In this document: piece after piece, positions 39,090 to 45,710 of the stretch
Position numbering within the stretch: the first letter of the stretch is position 1
Layout of the letters: every line of letters begins with the position of its first letter
Assembly (NCBI GenBank): GCA_007126375.1
Contig: SLBI01000225.1
Span: forward strand, 1-45,710
Direction of reading: 5' to 3'
Length of the DNA stretch: 45,710 nt
DNA from: Paracoccaceae bacterium
Lineage (GTDB): Bacteria; Pseudomonadota; Alphaproteobacteria; Rhodobacterales; Rhodobacteraceae
The notes under the pieces: model-generated
The model's input: the letters and a program-made list of their open reading frames with translations, nothing else
Databases searched by the model: none
Told to the model about the DNA's origin: nothing
Translations under genes and position numbers: made by a program

Positions 39090-39111
39090 GCGGGCGGGCG
39101 CCTACGCCCGC
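39090..39111. repeat. GC hairpin between the two Hint genes
   Basis: GCGGGCG (39090-39096) pairs with CGCCCGC (39105-39111), with an 8-nt loop. It lies 14 bp past the stop of the second Hint gene. The T-run TTTT lies on the other side of the stem and so does not fit a terminator for that gene. Confidence 0.4.
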
Positions 39112-39125
39112 AGCGGGCGCAGGGC

Positions 39126-39806
39126 TCAGACGAGCAGCTTCGCCTCCTGCCGGCCGAGTGTCCGGCGGGCAGCGGCGAAGCGCTCCGTCGTGTCGGGATC
39201 GGCGAGTTCGGGGAAGAGCTGCTGCAGTTCCAGCCGCTGGGCGTTGCCCATACCCTTCAGCGACCGGTCGGCGGGCTGGAAACTCTCGGTCCAGGCACCG
39301 TTGGAAAGCACCACCTCGTGCCGGGCGCACATGAAGTGCACGTAGGTTACCCCGGGCGCGTCGATTTCGCGGATGCTGCCGTGGTTGATCAGGTGCTTGG
39401 CGGCGACCAGCACCTCCCGTTCCTCGAAGAAGAGCTGTGTGCGCTCGTTGGCCACCAGCACCCGGTGCTGTGGCGAGACCAGCATGTCGCGTTCCGGCAG
39501 GCCGTGGCCGAGGGCGCCGGCCTCGATCAGCACGGGCTTCATGTGGCGCTCGCTGGCCAGACGGTGCCAGTCGAGGCGGCACCGCCCGACCCAGCACACC
39601 TCCTGAAGGCCGTTGTCGCGGGTCACGACGCGGTCGCCGGCGCGCAGTTCATGGACCGGGCGTTCCCCGTCCGGCGTCGCAACGCGTGTTCCCGGGGTGA
39701 AGCACGGCACGCGCAGCGGCGTGACCTGCCCCGCGCCGTCGTTGCCTTCCCTCGCGTGCAGGTGAAGCCCGCGGTCGAGGTTTCCGAAGATAGCATCGGC
39801 AGCCAT
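39126..39806 (-). CDS. Hint-domain protein (Hedgehog/intein family)
   Basis: The start at MAADAIFGNLDRG, behind a GGGAGA ribosome site, gives 226 residues; a longer frame upstream does not look coding. The Hint domain starts at C35 in VPCFTPGTRVATPDGERPVHELRAGDRVVTRDNG. The SPQHRVLVANERTQLFF block keeps the His, and VTYVHFMCARHEVVLSNGAWTESF is the C-terminal block. No extein beyond a short leader is present. Such Hint_2-type proteins are common in Rhodobacteraceae, often near or fused to exported repeat proteins. The function here is unknown. It may be transcribed together with the second Hint gene 143 bp downstream. Confidence 0.88.
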   Translation of the reverse strand: MAADAIFGNLDRGLHLHAREGNDGAGQVTPLRVPCFTPGTRVATPDGERPVHELRAGDRVVTRDNGLQEVCWVGRCRLDWHRLASERHMKPVLIEAGALGHGLPERDMLVSPQHRVLVANERTQLFFEEREVLVAAKHLINHGSIREIDAPGVTYVHFMCARHEVVLSNGAWTESFQPADRSLKGMGNAQRLELQQLFPELADPDTTERFAAARRTLGRQEAKLLV

Positions 39807-40241
39807 GTCGTTCTCCCGGCCTGCCCGTTCGGGGGCCCGGCCTCCACCTGTCCAGTTCCAACTGTCGCCTGCCGGCCGGAACGAGCCCTTCGAAGCTGCG
39901 TACCCGGCCGGAAGGCCGCGCCCCCACGCAGCCCCGGCGAGACCTGCCGTCTTCGTGACCACCCGATACGGCGGGGCGAAAGTCGGCTGGAACCTTCTAT
40001 ATTCCCGAAAACTTTCCTCAAAGCCGATTCTCCTTTGGCCTGATGTGCCGTCGCTCCGAACCCGCCGTGATGACCCCGCATTGTTCACGCGGCGGTGGCG
40101 ACGCGAGCTCGGATTCGGGCGAAATCATGGCGCAGTCGCGGCAAAAGCCGGCGACCCGTCCCGCCCCGCCCCCGCCGTTGTTTCGAACGCGGAAACGATA
40201 ACGATCTTGTTCAGATGCCCCACCCGCGGCAGCGCCGGTTT

Positions 40242-40276
40242 CTGAGGCCGGACCAATCGGCCCTGCTTCGGCTCAG
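40242..40276. repeat. Nested inverted repeats in the Hint/bciB gap
   Basis: CTGAG at 40242-40246 pairs with CTCAG at 40272-40276, and within it GGCCG (40246-40250) pairs with CGGCC (40258-40262). Such nesting is a modest sign of structured RNA. Confidence 0.3.
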
Positions 40277-40475
40277 GGTTTCTCCCGAACCGACTGCGCC
40301 GATGCCCTGACTGCGAATCACTCTCGCGCAGCGGCGGCGCCTCGTTGCAGCCTGTGCGCGAGCTTGCCCGCCCTCCACGCGCATCGCGTGCAACGAGTTG
40401 AACGCAAACCGCTTCGCCCGGCAACGGCATCGCCGCCAACCTGTGCGGCAGAAAGGCCCGACGGGGTGGACAGTC

Positions 40476-40493
40476 TGTCAGGAATGATTGACA
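40476..40493. promoter_or_regulatory. Candidate PpsR/CrtJ operator upstream of bciB
   Basis: TGT-N12-ACA is matched exactly, and the half-sites extend to a palindrome TGTCA-N8-TGACA. PpsR/CrtJ binds this motif to repress photosynthesis genes under oxygen. It ends 28 bp before the bciB ATG, a place where it could block a promoter or early transcription. Only one site is seen; PpsR usually binds two sites cooperatively. Confidence 0.65.
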
Positions 40494-40521
40494 GTTTTTG
40501 CGATTGCACAGGAGATCCGCC

Positions 40522-41775
40522 ATGCCGCTCGACCCCGCCAACCCGCCCGGCCTCCACGCCCCGGCGCTGGGTGGCGCTGCACGCGAGGGGCTCTGCACCG
40601 ATTGCGGTGTTTCCAGAATGGGTGACGGCAAGGCCTGCGGCCGTGCCTGTCAGTTCATCCGTCCCGACTATCCTGCGCTCGAACGTGCGGCGCACGGCCG
40701 CAGCGCCGATCCCGAACGCGGCGAGGAAGGCTTCTTCGGTCCCTATCGCGCCATGCACCGCGCCCGCCTCACGGCACCCGCCGAGGGCGCCCAGTGGACC
40801 GGCATCACGACGGCGCTGGCCGCCCGACTGCTGGAAACCGGTGCGGTGGATGCCGTGCTAACGGTCGCCCCGGATCCCGAGGACCGCTGGAAACCGCTTC
40901 CCGTGATCGTCACCGACCCCGCCGCCCTGGCGCAGTGCCGCGGCATGCGGATGGGCTATGCGCCGCTGGTGGCCCTGCTGGAGCCTGCGCGTGCTGCCGG
41001 CCATCGGCGCATCGCGATGATCGGCATCCCCTGTCAGGTCTATGCGCTGCGCGCCCTCGAGGCAGAACTGGGCTTCGAACGGATCTTCGTGATCGGCACG
41101 CCGTGCTCGGACAACACCACCACCGAGAACTTCCATACCTTTCTCAAGCTCCTCGATCCGAAGCCCGAGACCATCAGCTATCTCGAGTTCCGCGCCGACT
41201 ACCGGCTGGAGCTTCGCTTCGATGACGGCCGGCCCGGGCGCACCATTCCCTTTCTTCGGCTGCCGATCTCGAAACTGCCGGCGGATTTCTTTCCGATGAC
41301 CTGCAAGACCTGCGTGGATTATACCAATCGGTTGGCCGACATCACCGTCGGCTACATGGCGGGTGACGGCGATCAGTGGGTGATCGTGCGCAACCGGCGC
41401 GGCGCCGAACTGCTGCAACTGCTTGAAGGAGAGTTGCAGACGCGGCCGTTCGCCGACAAGGGCAAGCGCCGGGGCCCGGTCGCGGGGTTTCTGAAGAACA
41501 CCGAACGCGCCGCGGGCGGGCTGCCACTGCGCGCGATGCCCGACTGGGCCCGCCCCATCGCCGCCTGGCTGCAGCCGCGCATCGGCCCGCGCGGGCTGGA
41601 ATTCGCCCGGGCGCGAGTGGAGATGAAGGCAATCGAGACGGTTCTGCACCTGCGTCGTGCGCATCCCGCAAGGATGAAGAACATGGTGCCCGACCATGTC
41701 TGGCGACTCGTCGCGCCCTACGGCATCGCCCCCGAGCCGGGCGAGCGGCGCGAGGAAGGAGACACGCAGCCGTGA
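40522..41775 (+). CDS. bciB: BciB-like (FrhB-family) 8-vinyl reductase
   Basis: The start at MPLDPANPP, behind AGGAGA, gives 417 residues. It belongs to the F420-hydrogenase beta (FrhB) group. It has an N-terminal Cys cluster (C25-x2-C28, C39, C43) and C-terminal cysteines C171, C195 and C261-x2-C264, enough for two [4Fe-4S] clusters. IGTPCSDNTTTENFHTFL and DFFPMTCKTCVDYTNRLADITVGYMAGDGDQW are the shared blocks of BciB. BciB reduces the C8-vinyl group of divinyl chlorophyllide using ferredoxin. The PpsR-like site 28 bp upstream supports a bacteriochlorophyll role. Other FrhB-family reductases cannot be excluded. The DUF3179 gene follows after 62 bp. Confidence 0.8.
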   Translation: MPLDPANPPGLHAPALGGAAREGLCTDCGVSRMGDGKACGRACQFIRPDYPALERAAHGRSADPERGEEGFFGPYRAMHRARLTAPAEGAQWTGITTALAARLLETGAVDAVLTVAPDPEDRWKPLPVIVTDPAALAQCRGMRMGYAPLVALLEPARAAGHRRIAMIGIPCQVYALRALEAELGFERIFVIGTPCSDNTTTENFHTFLKLLDPKPETISYLEFRADYRLELRFDDGRPGRTIPFLRLPISKLPADFFPMTCKTCVDYTNRLADITVGYMAGDGDQWVIVRNRRGAELLQLLEGELQTRPFADKGKRRGPVAGFLKNTERAAGGLPLRAMPDWARPIAAWLQPRIGPRGLEFARARVEMKAIETVLHLRRAHPARMKNMVPDHVWRLVAPYGIAPEPGERREEGDTQP

Positions 41776-41837
41776 AGGCGGTGCTGTAACGTCGGCCGTC
41801 CGCATCCCGACCAGTCCGTCATAACGGAGGTCCGCCC

Positions 41838-42809
41838 ATGCCTGCAACGATGCGTCTCGCCGCCGCCTTCACCTGCGTGCTTGCGCTTCCCGCCGCCGCT
41901 GACCCTGCGCAGTGGGGCGGTGAATGGCCCGACACGGATTTCAGCCGTGCCAGCGTCCCCTTTTCCGAGATCATCTCCGGCGGTCCGCCGAAGGACGGCA
42001 TCCCGGCGATCTGGGAACCGGCCTTCCTGCCGGTCGCCGAAGAAACGAGGATCGAGGATCTCGAACCGGTGATGACGCTGGAAATCGACGGCGAGACGCC
42101 GCGTGCCTATCCGATCCGCTACCTGATGTGGCACGAGATCGTCAACGACGTGGTCGGCGGCCTGCCCGTCGCCGTCACCTACTGCCCGCTGTGCAACTCC
42201 GGCATGGTGTTCGACGCCCGCCTCGATGGCGGGGCGCTGACCTTCGGCGTTTCCGGGAAGCTGCGGCACTCGGACATGGTGATGTACGATCGCGAGACGC
42301 AGAGCTGGTGGCAGCAGGCCATCGGCGAGGGGATCGTCGGCACCCACACCGGCCGCAAGCTGGACCAGCTTCCCGCCTGGATGGAAAGCTGGGGTGATTT
42401 CCGCAGCCGCAACCCGGATGGCCTGGTGATGGACGAGCCCGAATGGCGCCGCCAATACGGTGCCAACCCTTATGTCGGCTATGACGGATCCATCCGGCCC
42501 TTCCTTTATTCGGGCGAGTTGCCGCCACACGGCATCCCCGCACTCGCCCGCGTGGTGCGGGTGGGCGACCGCGCATGGACCTTCGAGCGGGTTCGGGAGG
42601 CCGGCGAAATCACCGAGGCCGGAGTCCGGATCAGCTGGTCATCGGGCCAGGCCTCGGCGCTCGACGACATGCGCATCAGCGAGGGGCGCGATGTTGGCAC
42701 CATCCGCGTGCGTGACGCCGCCAGCGGCAGGGATGTCGCGCACGACATACCCTTCGCCTTCGCCTTCCATGCCTTCTTTCCCGATGGCGAATGGATGCTC
42801 GGCAACTGA
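41838..42809 (+). CDS. DUF3179 exported protein
   Basis: The 323-residue protein has a short signal peptide (MRLAAAFTCVLALPAAA). The DUF3179 hallmark VAVTYCPLCNSGMVFDARL is present, with the two Cys of YCPLC spaced as in the family. LTFGVSGKLRHSDMVMYDRETQSWWQQAIGEG follows. The C-terminal part (IRPFLYSGELPPHGI, WSSGQASALDD, FAFHAFFPDG) is also conserved. Its activity is unknown. A strong GGAGG ribosome site precedes it. It may share a transcript with bciB, 62 bp upstream, but the link is only positional. Confidence 0.88.
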   Translation: MPATMRLAAAFTCVLALPAAADPAQWGGEWPDTDFSRASVPFSEIISGGPPKDGIPAIWEPAFLPVAEETRIEDLEPVMTLEIDGETPRAYPIRYLMWHEIVNDVVGGLPVAVTYCPLCNSGMVFDARLDGGALTFGVSGKLRHSDMVMYDRETQSWWQQAIGEGIVGTHTGRKLDQLPAWMESWGDFRSRNPDGLVMDEPEWRRQYGANPYVGYDGSIRPFLYSGELPPHGIPALARVVRVGDRAWTFERVREAGEITEAGVRISWSSGQASALDDMRISEGRDVGTIRVRDAASGRDVAHDIPFAFAFHAFFPDGEWMLGN

Positions 42810-42872
42810 GCACGCAAGCACACCCGACGCGCGCGCCGCCGGCTCAAGCCCTGGAGGCCTAACGCCGCGCCA

Positions 42873-42909
42873 GGCCCCGGCCCGCGCAGCCCGCTGCCCG
42901 GCCGGGGCC
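42873..42909. terminator. GC hairpin in the DUF3179/tyrS convergent gap
   Basis: GGCCCCGGCC (42873-42882) is the exact reverse complement of 42900-42909, with a 17-nt loop. It is placed between two converging stops, so it may serve both transcripts. No T-run is attached. Confidence 0.45.
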
Positions 42910-42944
42910 GCCCAACCTGCCCGCCTCGCATGGCGCCGCGACGA

Positions 42945-44192
42945 TCAGTCGGCCAGAACCACTCGCGCGTGGCGCTTCTTGCCCGCGGTCAGCTTCAGCG
43001 GCAGCCGCGCAGCATCGACCATCAGCCCGGCATCGGCCACGACGTCGTCGTCCAGCCTTGCGCCGCCTTCGGCGATCAGGCGTTTCGCATCCTTGCCGGA
43101 TTTCACGAGCCCGGAGCGCACGAAGAGCTGGACCACCGAAAGCCCGTCCGCCAGTTCGGCCGCCGAGAGCCGCAGCGTCGGCAACTCCTCGCCCGTTCCG
43201 CCCCGCTCGAACACGGCGCGCGCGGTCGCCTCGGCCGCCGCCGCTGCCTCGGCCCCGTGCAGAAGCGCCGTCACCTCATTGGCGAGCCGCACCTTGGCGG
43301 CGTTGATCTCGGCACCGCCCAACGCGCCCATCCGGTCGCATTCGTCGAGGGGAAGTTCGGTATAGAGCCGCAGGAACCGGCCCACATCGGCGTCCGTGGT
43401 GTTGCGCCAGAACTGCCAGAACGCATAGGGCGAAAGCATCTCGGCATTGAGCCAGACCGCCCCGGACGCGGACTTGCCCATCTTCCGGCCGTCCGAGGTG
43501 GTCAGCAGCGGCGAGGTCAGCCCGAAGATGTCGCGGTCCAGCACCCGGCGCGTCAGATCGATCCCGTTGACGATGTTGCCCCACTGGTCCGACCCGCCCA
43601 TCTGCAACAGGCAGCCGTGGCGGCGATGCAGTTCGAGGAAGTCATAGGCCTGCAGGATCATGTAGTTGAATTCGAGAAAGCTGAGTGACTGTTCGCGGTC
43701 CAGCCGCGACTTCACGCTCTCGAAGCTGAGCATGCGGTTGACGCTGAAGTGCCGGCCGATGTCGCGCAGGAAGTCGAGATAGTTGAGCCCGTCCAGCCAT
43801 TCGGCATTGTCGAGCAGGACGGCATCGCCCGGCCCGTCGCCGAAGGCGAGGTAGCGCGCGAAGACCTGCTTCATGCCGGAGATGTTGGCCGCGATCTGCG
43901 CAGGGCCGAGCAGCGGGCGCTCCTCGGACCGGAACGACGGGTCGCCAACCTTGGTTGTGCCCCCTCCCATCAGCACGATCGGCTTGTGGCCCGTCCTCTG
44001 AAGGATCCGCAGCATCATCACGTTCAGCAGATGCCCGACATGCAGCGAGGCGGCGGTGGCATCATAACCGATATAGGCCGGCACGATGCCTGCCATCAAC
44101 GCCTCGTCCAGCGCCTGCAGGTCAGTGCAATCGGCAAGATAGCCGCGCGCGATCAGCGTGTGCAGGAACTCCGATTTCGGGTGGTAGGTCAT
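42945..44192 (-). CDS. tyrS: Tyrosyl-tRNA synthetase
   Basis: I set the start at [22 protein letters not shown], the usual family start, giving 415 residues; an ATG five codons earlier (44207) is possible. The class I HIGH motif is HVGH, in [16 protein letters not shown]. The KMSKS motif appears as KMGKS, in [26 protein letters not shown]-like sequence and [18 protein letters not shown] form the tyrosine site. The final part ([23 protein letters not shown]) is an S4 RNA-binding domain. It charges tRNA-Tyr and is essential. It is divergent from anmK across 62 bp. Confidence 0.97.
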   Translation of the reverse strand: MTYHPKSEFLHTLIARGYLADCTDLQALDEALMAGIVPAYIGYDATAASLHVGHLLNVMMLRILQRTGHKPIVLMGGGTTKVGDPSFRSEERPLLGPAQIAANISGMKQVFARYLAFGDGPGDAVLLDNAEWLDGLNYLDFLRDIGRHFSVNRMLSFESVKSRLDREQSLSFLEFNYMILQAYDFLELHRRHGCLLQMGGSDQWGNIVNGIDLTRRVLDRDIFGLTSPLLTTSDGRKMGKSASGAVWLNAEMLSPYAFWQFWRNTTDADVGRFLRLYTELPLDECDRMGALGGAEINAAKVRLANEVTALLHGAEAAAAAEATARAVFERGGTGEELPTLRLSAAELADGLSVVQLFVRSGLVKSGKDAKRLIAEGGARLDDDVVADAGLMVDAARLPLKLTAGKKRHARVVLAD

Positions 44193-44254
44193 CGCGCCAT
44201 CGTCCATTCTGCCGGGGCCGTGCTATAGCGGGGGGCGGGGACGAGGGAAAGGCC
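44193..44254. promoter_or_regulatory. Short divergent promoter region tyrS/anmK
   Basis: Only 62 bp separate the two starts, so both promoters must overlap here. GCTATAGC at 44222-44229 is the best candidate -10 element for anmK. I saw no T-box, which is as expected for this phylum. Confidence 0.35.
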
Positions 44255-45388
44255 ATGCGGCAGGGCGAGGCGGCAGGTCCGGTCTGGGCGCTGGGGGCGA
44301 TGTCGGGCACCTCGCTCGACGGCGTTGACGCGGCGATGCTGCAGACCGACGGCCACCGCATCCACGGCTTCGGCCTGGACGGGTATCGCCCCTACAGCGA
44401 CAGCGAGCGCGCAACGCTGCGCGCCGCGCTTGGCTGCTGGCCGGGCGAGGCGGGCGTCGCCGCGGCCGCGGCCGTGGTCGAGGCGGCGCATGCCGAACTG
44501 CTCGCGCGGTTTCCGCAGGCCGAGGTCGTCGGCTTCCACGGCCAGACGCTGGCGCATGAACCGGGCGCGCGCGGCACCCATCAGGCCGGATGTGGCCAGC
44601 GCCTTGCCGAAGCGCTGGGCAAGCCCGTCGTCTGGGATTTCCGAACCGCCGATGTCGCGCTGGGTGGTCAGGGCGCACCGCTCGCGCCCTTCTACCATCA
44701 TGCCTGTGCGCAGTGGATGGGAGCCACGGCGCCGCTGGCCTTCCTCAATCTGGGCGGCGTCGCAAACCTGACCTGGGTAAACCCTGCGGTCGCGGCGCCC
44801 GAATTGCCAGGCGCCCTTCTCGCCTTCGATGCCGGACCCGCCAACGCGCCGATGGACGATCTGATGCTGAGCCGCCACGGCCGCACCCACGACGAAGGCG
44901 GCGCGCTGGCAGGCACCGGCAAGCCGGACGAGGCGCTGATCGCCCGGCTTCTGGCTCACCCCTATCTCCACCGAATGCCGCCCAAATCGCTCGATAGGAT
45001 GGATTTTCCGGAGCTTCCGACGGCGCTCGCCGGCCTTGACGACGCTGATGCGCTGGCCACCGCCGCAGGCTTCGCCGCGGCCTGCGTCGCGGCGGGGATG
45101 GCGCACTTGCCCGCGCCGCCCTCCAGGGTGCTGGTTACCGGTGGTGGGCGACTCAACCCGGTGCTGGTGCGGATGATCGCCGAACGTCTGCCCTGCCCCG
45201 TCGATCCTGTCGAAGTCGCCGGTCTGAACGGCGACATGCTGGAGGCACAGGCCTTTGCCCACCTCGCGGTGCGTGTCCTGCGCGGCCTGCCGACCAGTTG
45301 CCCCGGTACCACCGGCGTGGCCGCAGCCGTTGGCGGCGGACAGTTGAGTGACCCGACCGATTTCCGCCCGCTGCTGGGGCGCGCCTAG
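44255..45388 (+). CDS. anmK: Anhydro-N-acetylmuramic acid kinase
   Basis: The 377-residue protein starts behind GAGGGAAAGG. Family blocks are the nucleotide loop [51 protein letters not shown] with the catalytic Asp, and [12 protein letters not shown]. AnmK phosphorylates and opens anhydro-MurNAc produced during cell-wall turnover to MurNAc-6-phosphate, so the sugar can be reused. It is alone on its strand and divergent from tyrS. Its 3' end overlaps the converging edd gene by 4 bp (CTAG). Confidence 0.94.
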   Translation: MRQGEAAGPVWALGAMSGTSLDGVDAAMLQTDGHRIHGFGLDGYRPYSDSERATLRAALGCWPGEAGVAAAAAVVEAAHAELLARFPQAEVVGFHGQTLAHEPGARGTHQAGCGQRLAEALGKPVVWDFRTADVALGGQGAPLAPFYHHACAQWMGATAPLAFLNLGGVANLTWVNPAVAAPELPGALLAFDAGPANAPMDDLMLSRHGRTHDEGGALAGTGKPDEALIARLLAHPYLHRMPPKSLDRMDFPELPTALAGLDDADALATAAGFAAACVAAGMAHLPAPPSRVLVTGGGRLNPVLVRMIAERLPCPVDPVEVAGLNGDMLEAQAFAHLAVRVLRGLPTSCPGTTGVAAAVGGGQLSDPTDFRPLLGRA

Positions 45389-45710
45389 ACCACCAGTGCC
45401 GCGCCCCGGTTCGCCGGCCCCACACCGACACGGAAGGCGGCGAAGAGTTCGCGGCCGATACCGGTTTCATTGGCCGACAGATCGGGCCGCACCGGTTCGC
45501 GCGCGGCGAAGCCTTGCGCAAGCACCTCCAGCACGCCGGCACGCGCATCCAGCCGCACCCGGTCGCCATCGCGAAGCCGGGAAAGGGGGCCGTCCTCGGC
45601 CGCCTCGGGAGACATGTGGATCGCTGCCGGCACCTTGCCCGACGCTCCGGACATCCGCCCGTCGGTCACCAGCGCCACCTTCAGCCCGCGATCGATCAAC
45701 ACCGACAGCA
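45385..45710 (-). CDS. edd: Phosphogluconate dehydratase, C-terminal part (truncated by the window edge)
   Basis: Only the C-terminal 108 residues lie in the window; the frame is open past base 45710. The block [17 protein letters not shown] followed by [19 protein letters not shown] is the signature of the IlvD/Edd family, and the sequence after it fits Edd better than IlvD. Edd dehydrates 6-phosphogluconate to KDPG in the Entner-Doudoroff pathway, the main sugar route of many Rhodobacteraceae. The stop overlaps the end of anmK. The family call is strong; IlvD-like relatives remain the alternative. Confidence 0.85.
   Translation of the reverse strand, partial: LSVLIDRGLKVALVTDGRMSGASGKVPAAIHMSPEAAEDGPLSRLRDGDRVRLDARAGVLEVLAQGFAAREPVRPDLSANETGIGRELFAAFRVGVGPANRGAALVV

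Larger units (their letters stand above)
39807..40521. other. Long gene-free region between Hint gene and bciB
   Basis: This 715-bp stretch has no frame that resembles a known protein. It holds AT-richer pockets (about 39990-40030, with AATATAG on the minus strand that may be the Hint promoter -10, and about 40180-40215), nested inverted repeats at 40242-40276, and the PpsR-like site at 40476-40493. It may carry two promoters plus a small RNA, but I cannot establish an RNA. Confidence 0.5.

Overview
The window is GC-rich alphaproteobacterial chromosomal DNA, most likely from a member of the Rhodobacteraceae/Paracoccaceae. Supporting signs are the alphaproteobacterial-type SH3 protein, a Fur/Mur-type regulator overlapping enolase, a DUF4167 gene after prfA-prmC, tandem Hint-domain proteins, an Edd (Entner-Doudoroff) gene, and an Irr-type palindrome. 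A BciB-like 8-vinyl reductase gene sits 28 bp behind a perfect TGT-N12-ACA (PpsR/CrtJ-type) site, which suggests an anoxygenic phototroph. I saw no tRNA, rRNA, insertion sequence, prophage or CRISPR array. Coding density is about 90%, and the only gene-free stretch longer than 300 bp is 39807-40521.

Layout. 1-4.4 kb: a 5'-truncated SH3 gene, a ZIP metal transporter with an Irr-like operator, a YSC84-type lipoprotein, a bactofilin-lipocalin pair and a CHAD protein. 4.7-9.7 kb: a DEAD-box helicase and a soluble hybrid histidine kinase with six PAS-like regions. 9.9-11.3 kb: speD-speE with a hairpin between them. 11.4-21.0 kb: pepA-holC (minus) diverging from lptF-lptG-lptD-surA-pdxA-rsmA (plus), which joins two gene neighbourhoods that are separate in E. 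coli.

21.1-27.1 kb is one long minus-strand run: speB, DUF1499, a membrane protein, a glycosyltransferase, prfA, prmC and DUF4167. 27.3-33.9 kb: mazG and a nucleoside hydrolase, a CBS protein, selO, fur-eno, a DUF985 cupin and a universal stress protein. 34.0-37.9 kb: a RACo-like ferredoxin/ASKHA protein, then an iron cluster (small ORF, hemP, bfd, bfr) running into a MobA-like nucleotidyltransferase that appears to use a CTG start. 37.9-39.8 kb: a membrane protein and two Hint proteins. 40.5-42.8 kb: bciB and a DUF3179 protein. 42.9-45.7 kb: tyrS, anmK and the 3' end of edd.

Themes. Polyamine synthesis is represented by speB (putrescine) and speD-speE (spermidine), in two places. Envelope biogenesis is represented by three lpt genes and surA. 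Iron handling is represented by the ZIP gene with its Irr-like box, the Fur/Mur gene and hemP-bfd-bfr. Most genes are conserved housekeeping genes. The less explained parts are the iron-cluster leader (a long inverted repeat and a 41-codon ORF), the CTG-start gene, the degenerate Hint paralogue, the orphan RACo-like activator and the 715-bp gap before bciB.
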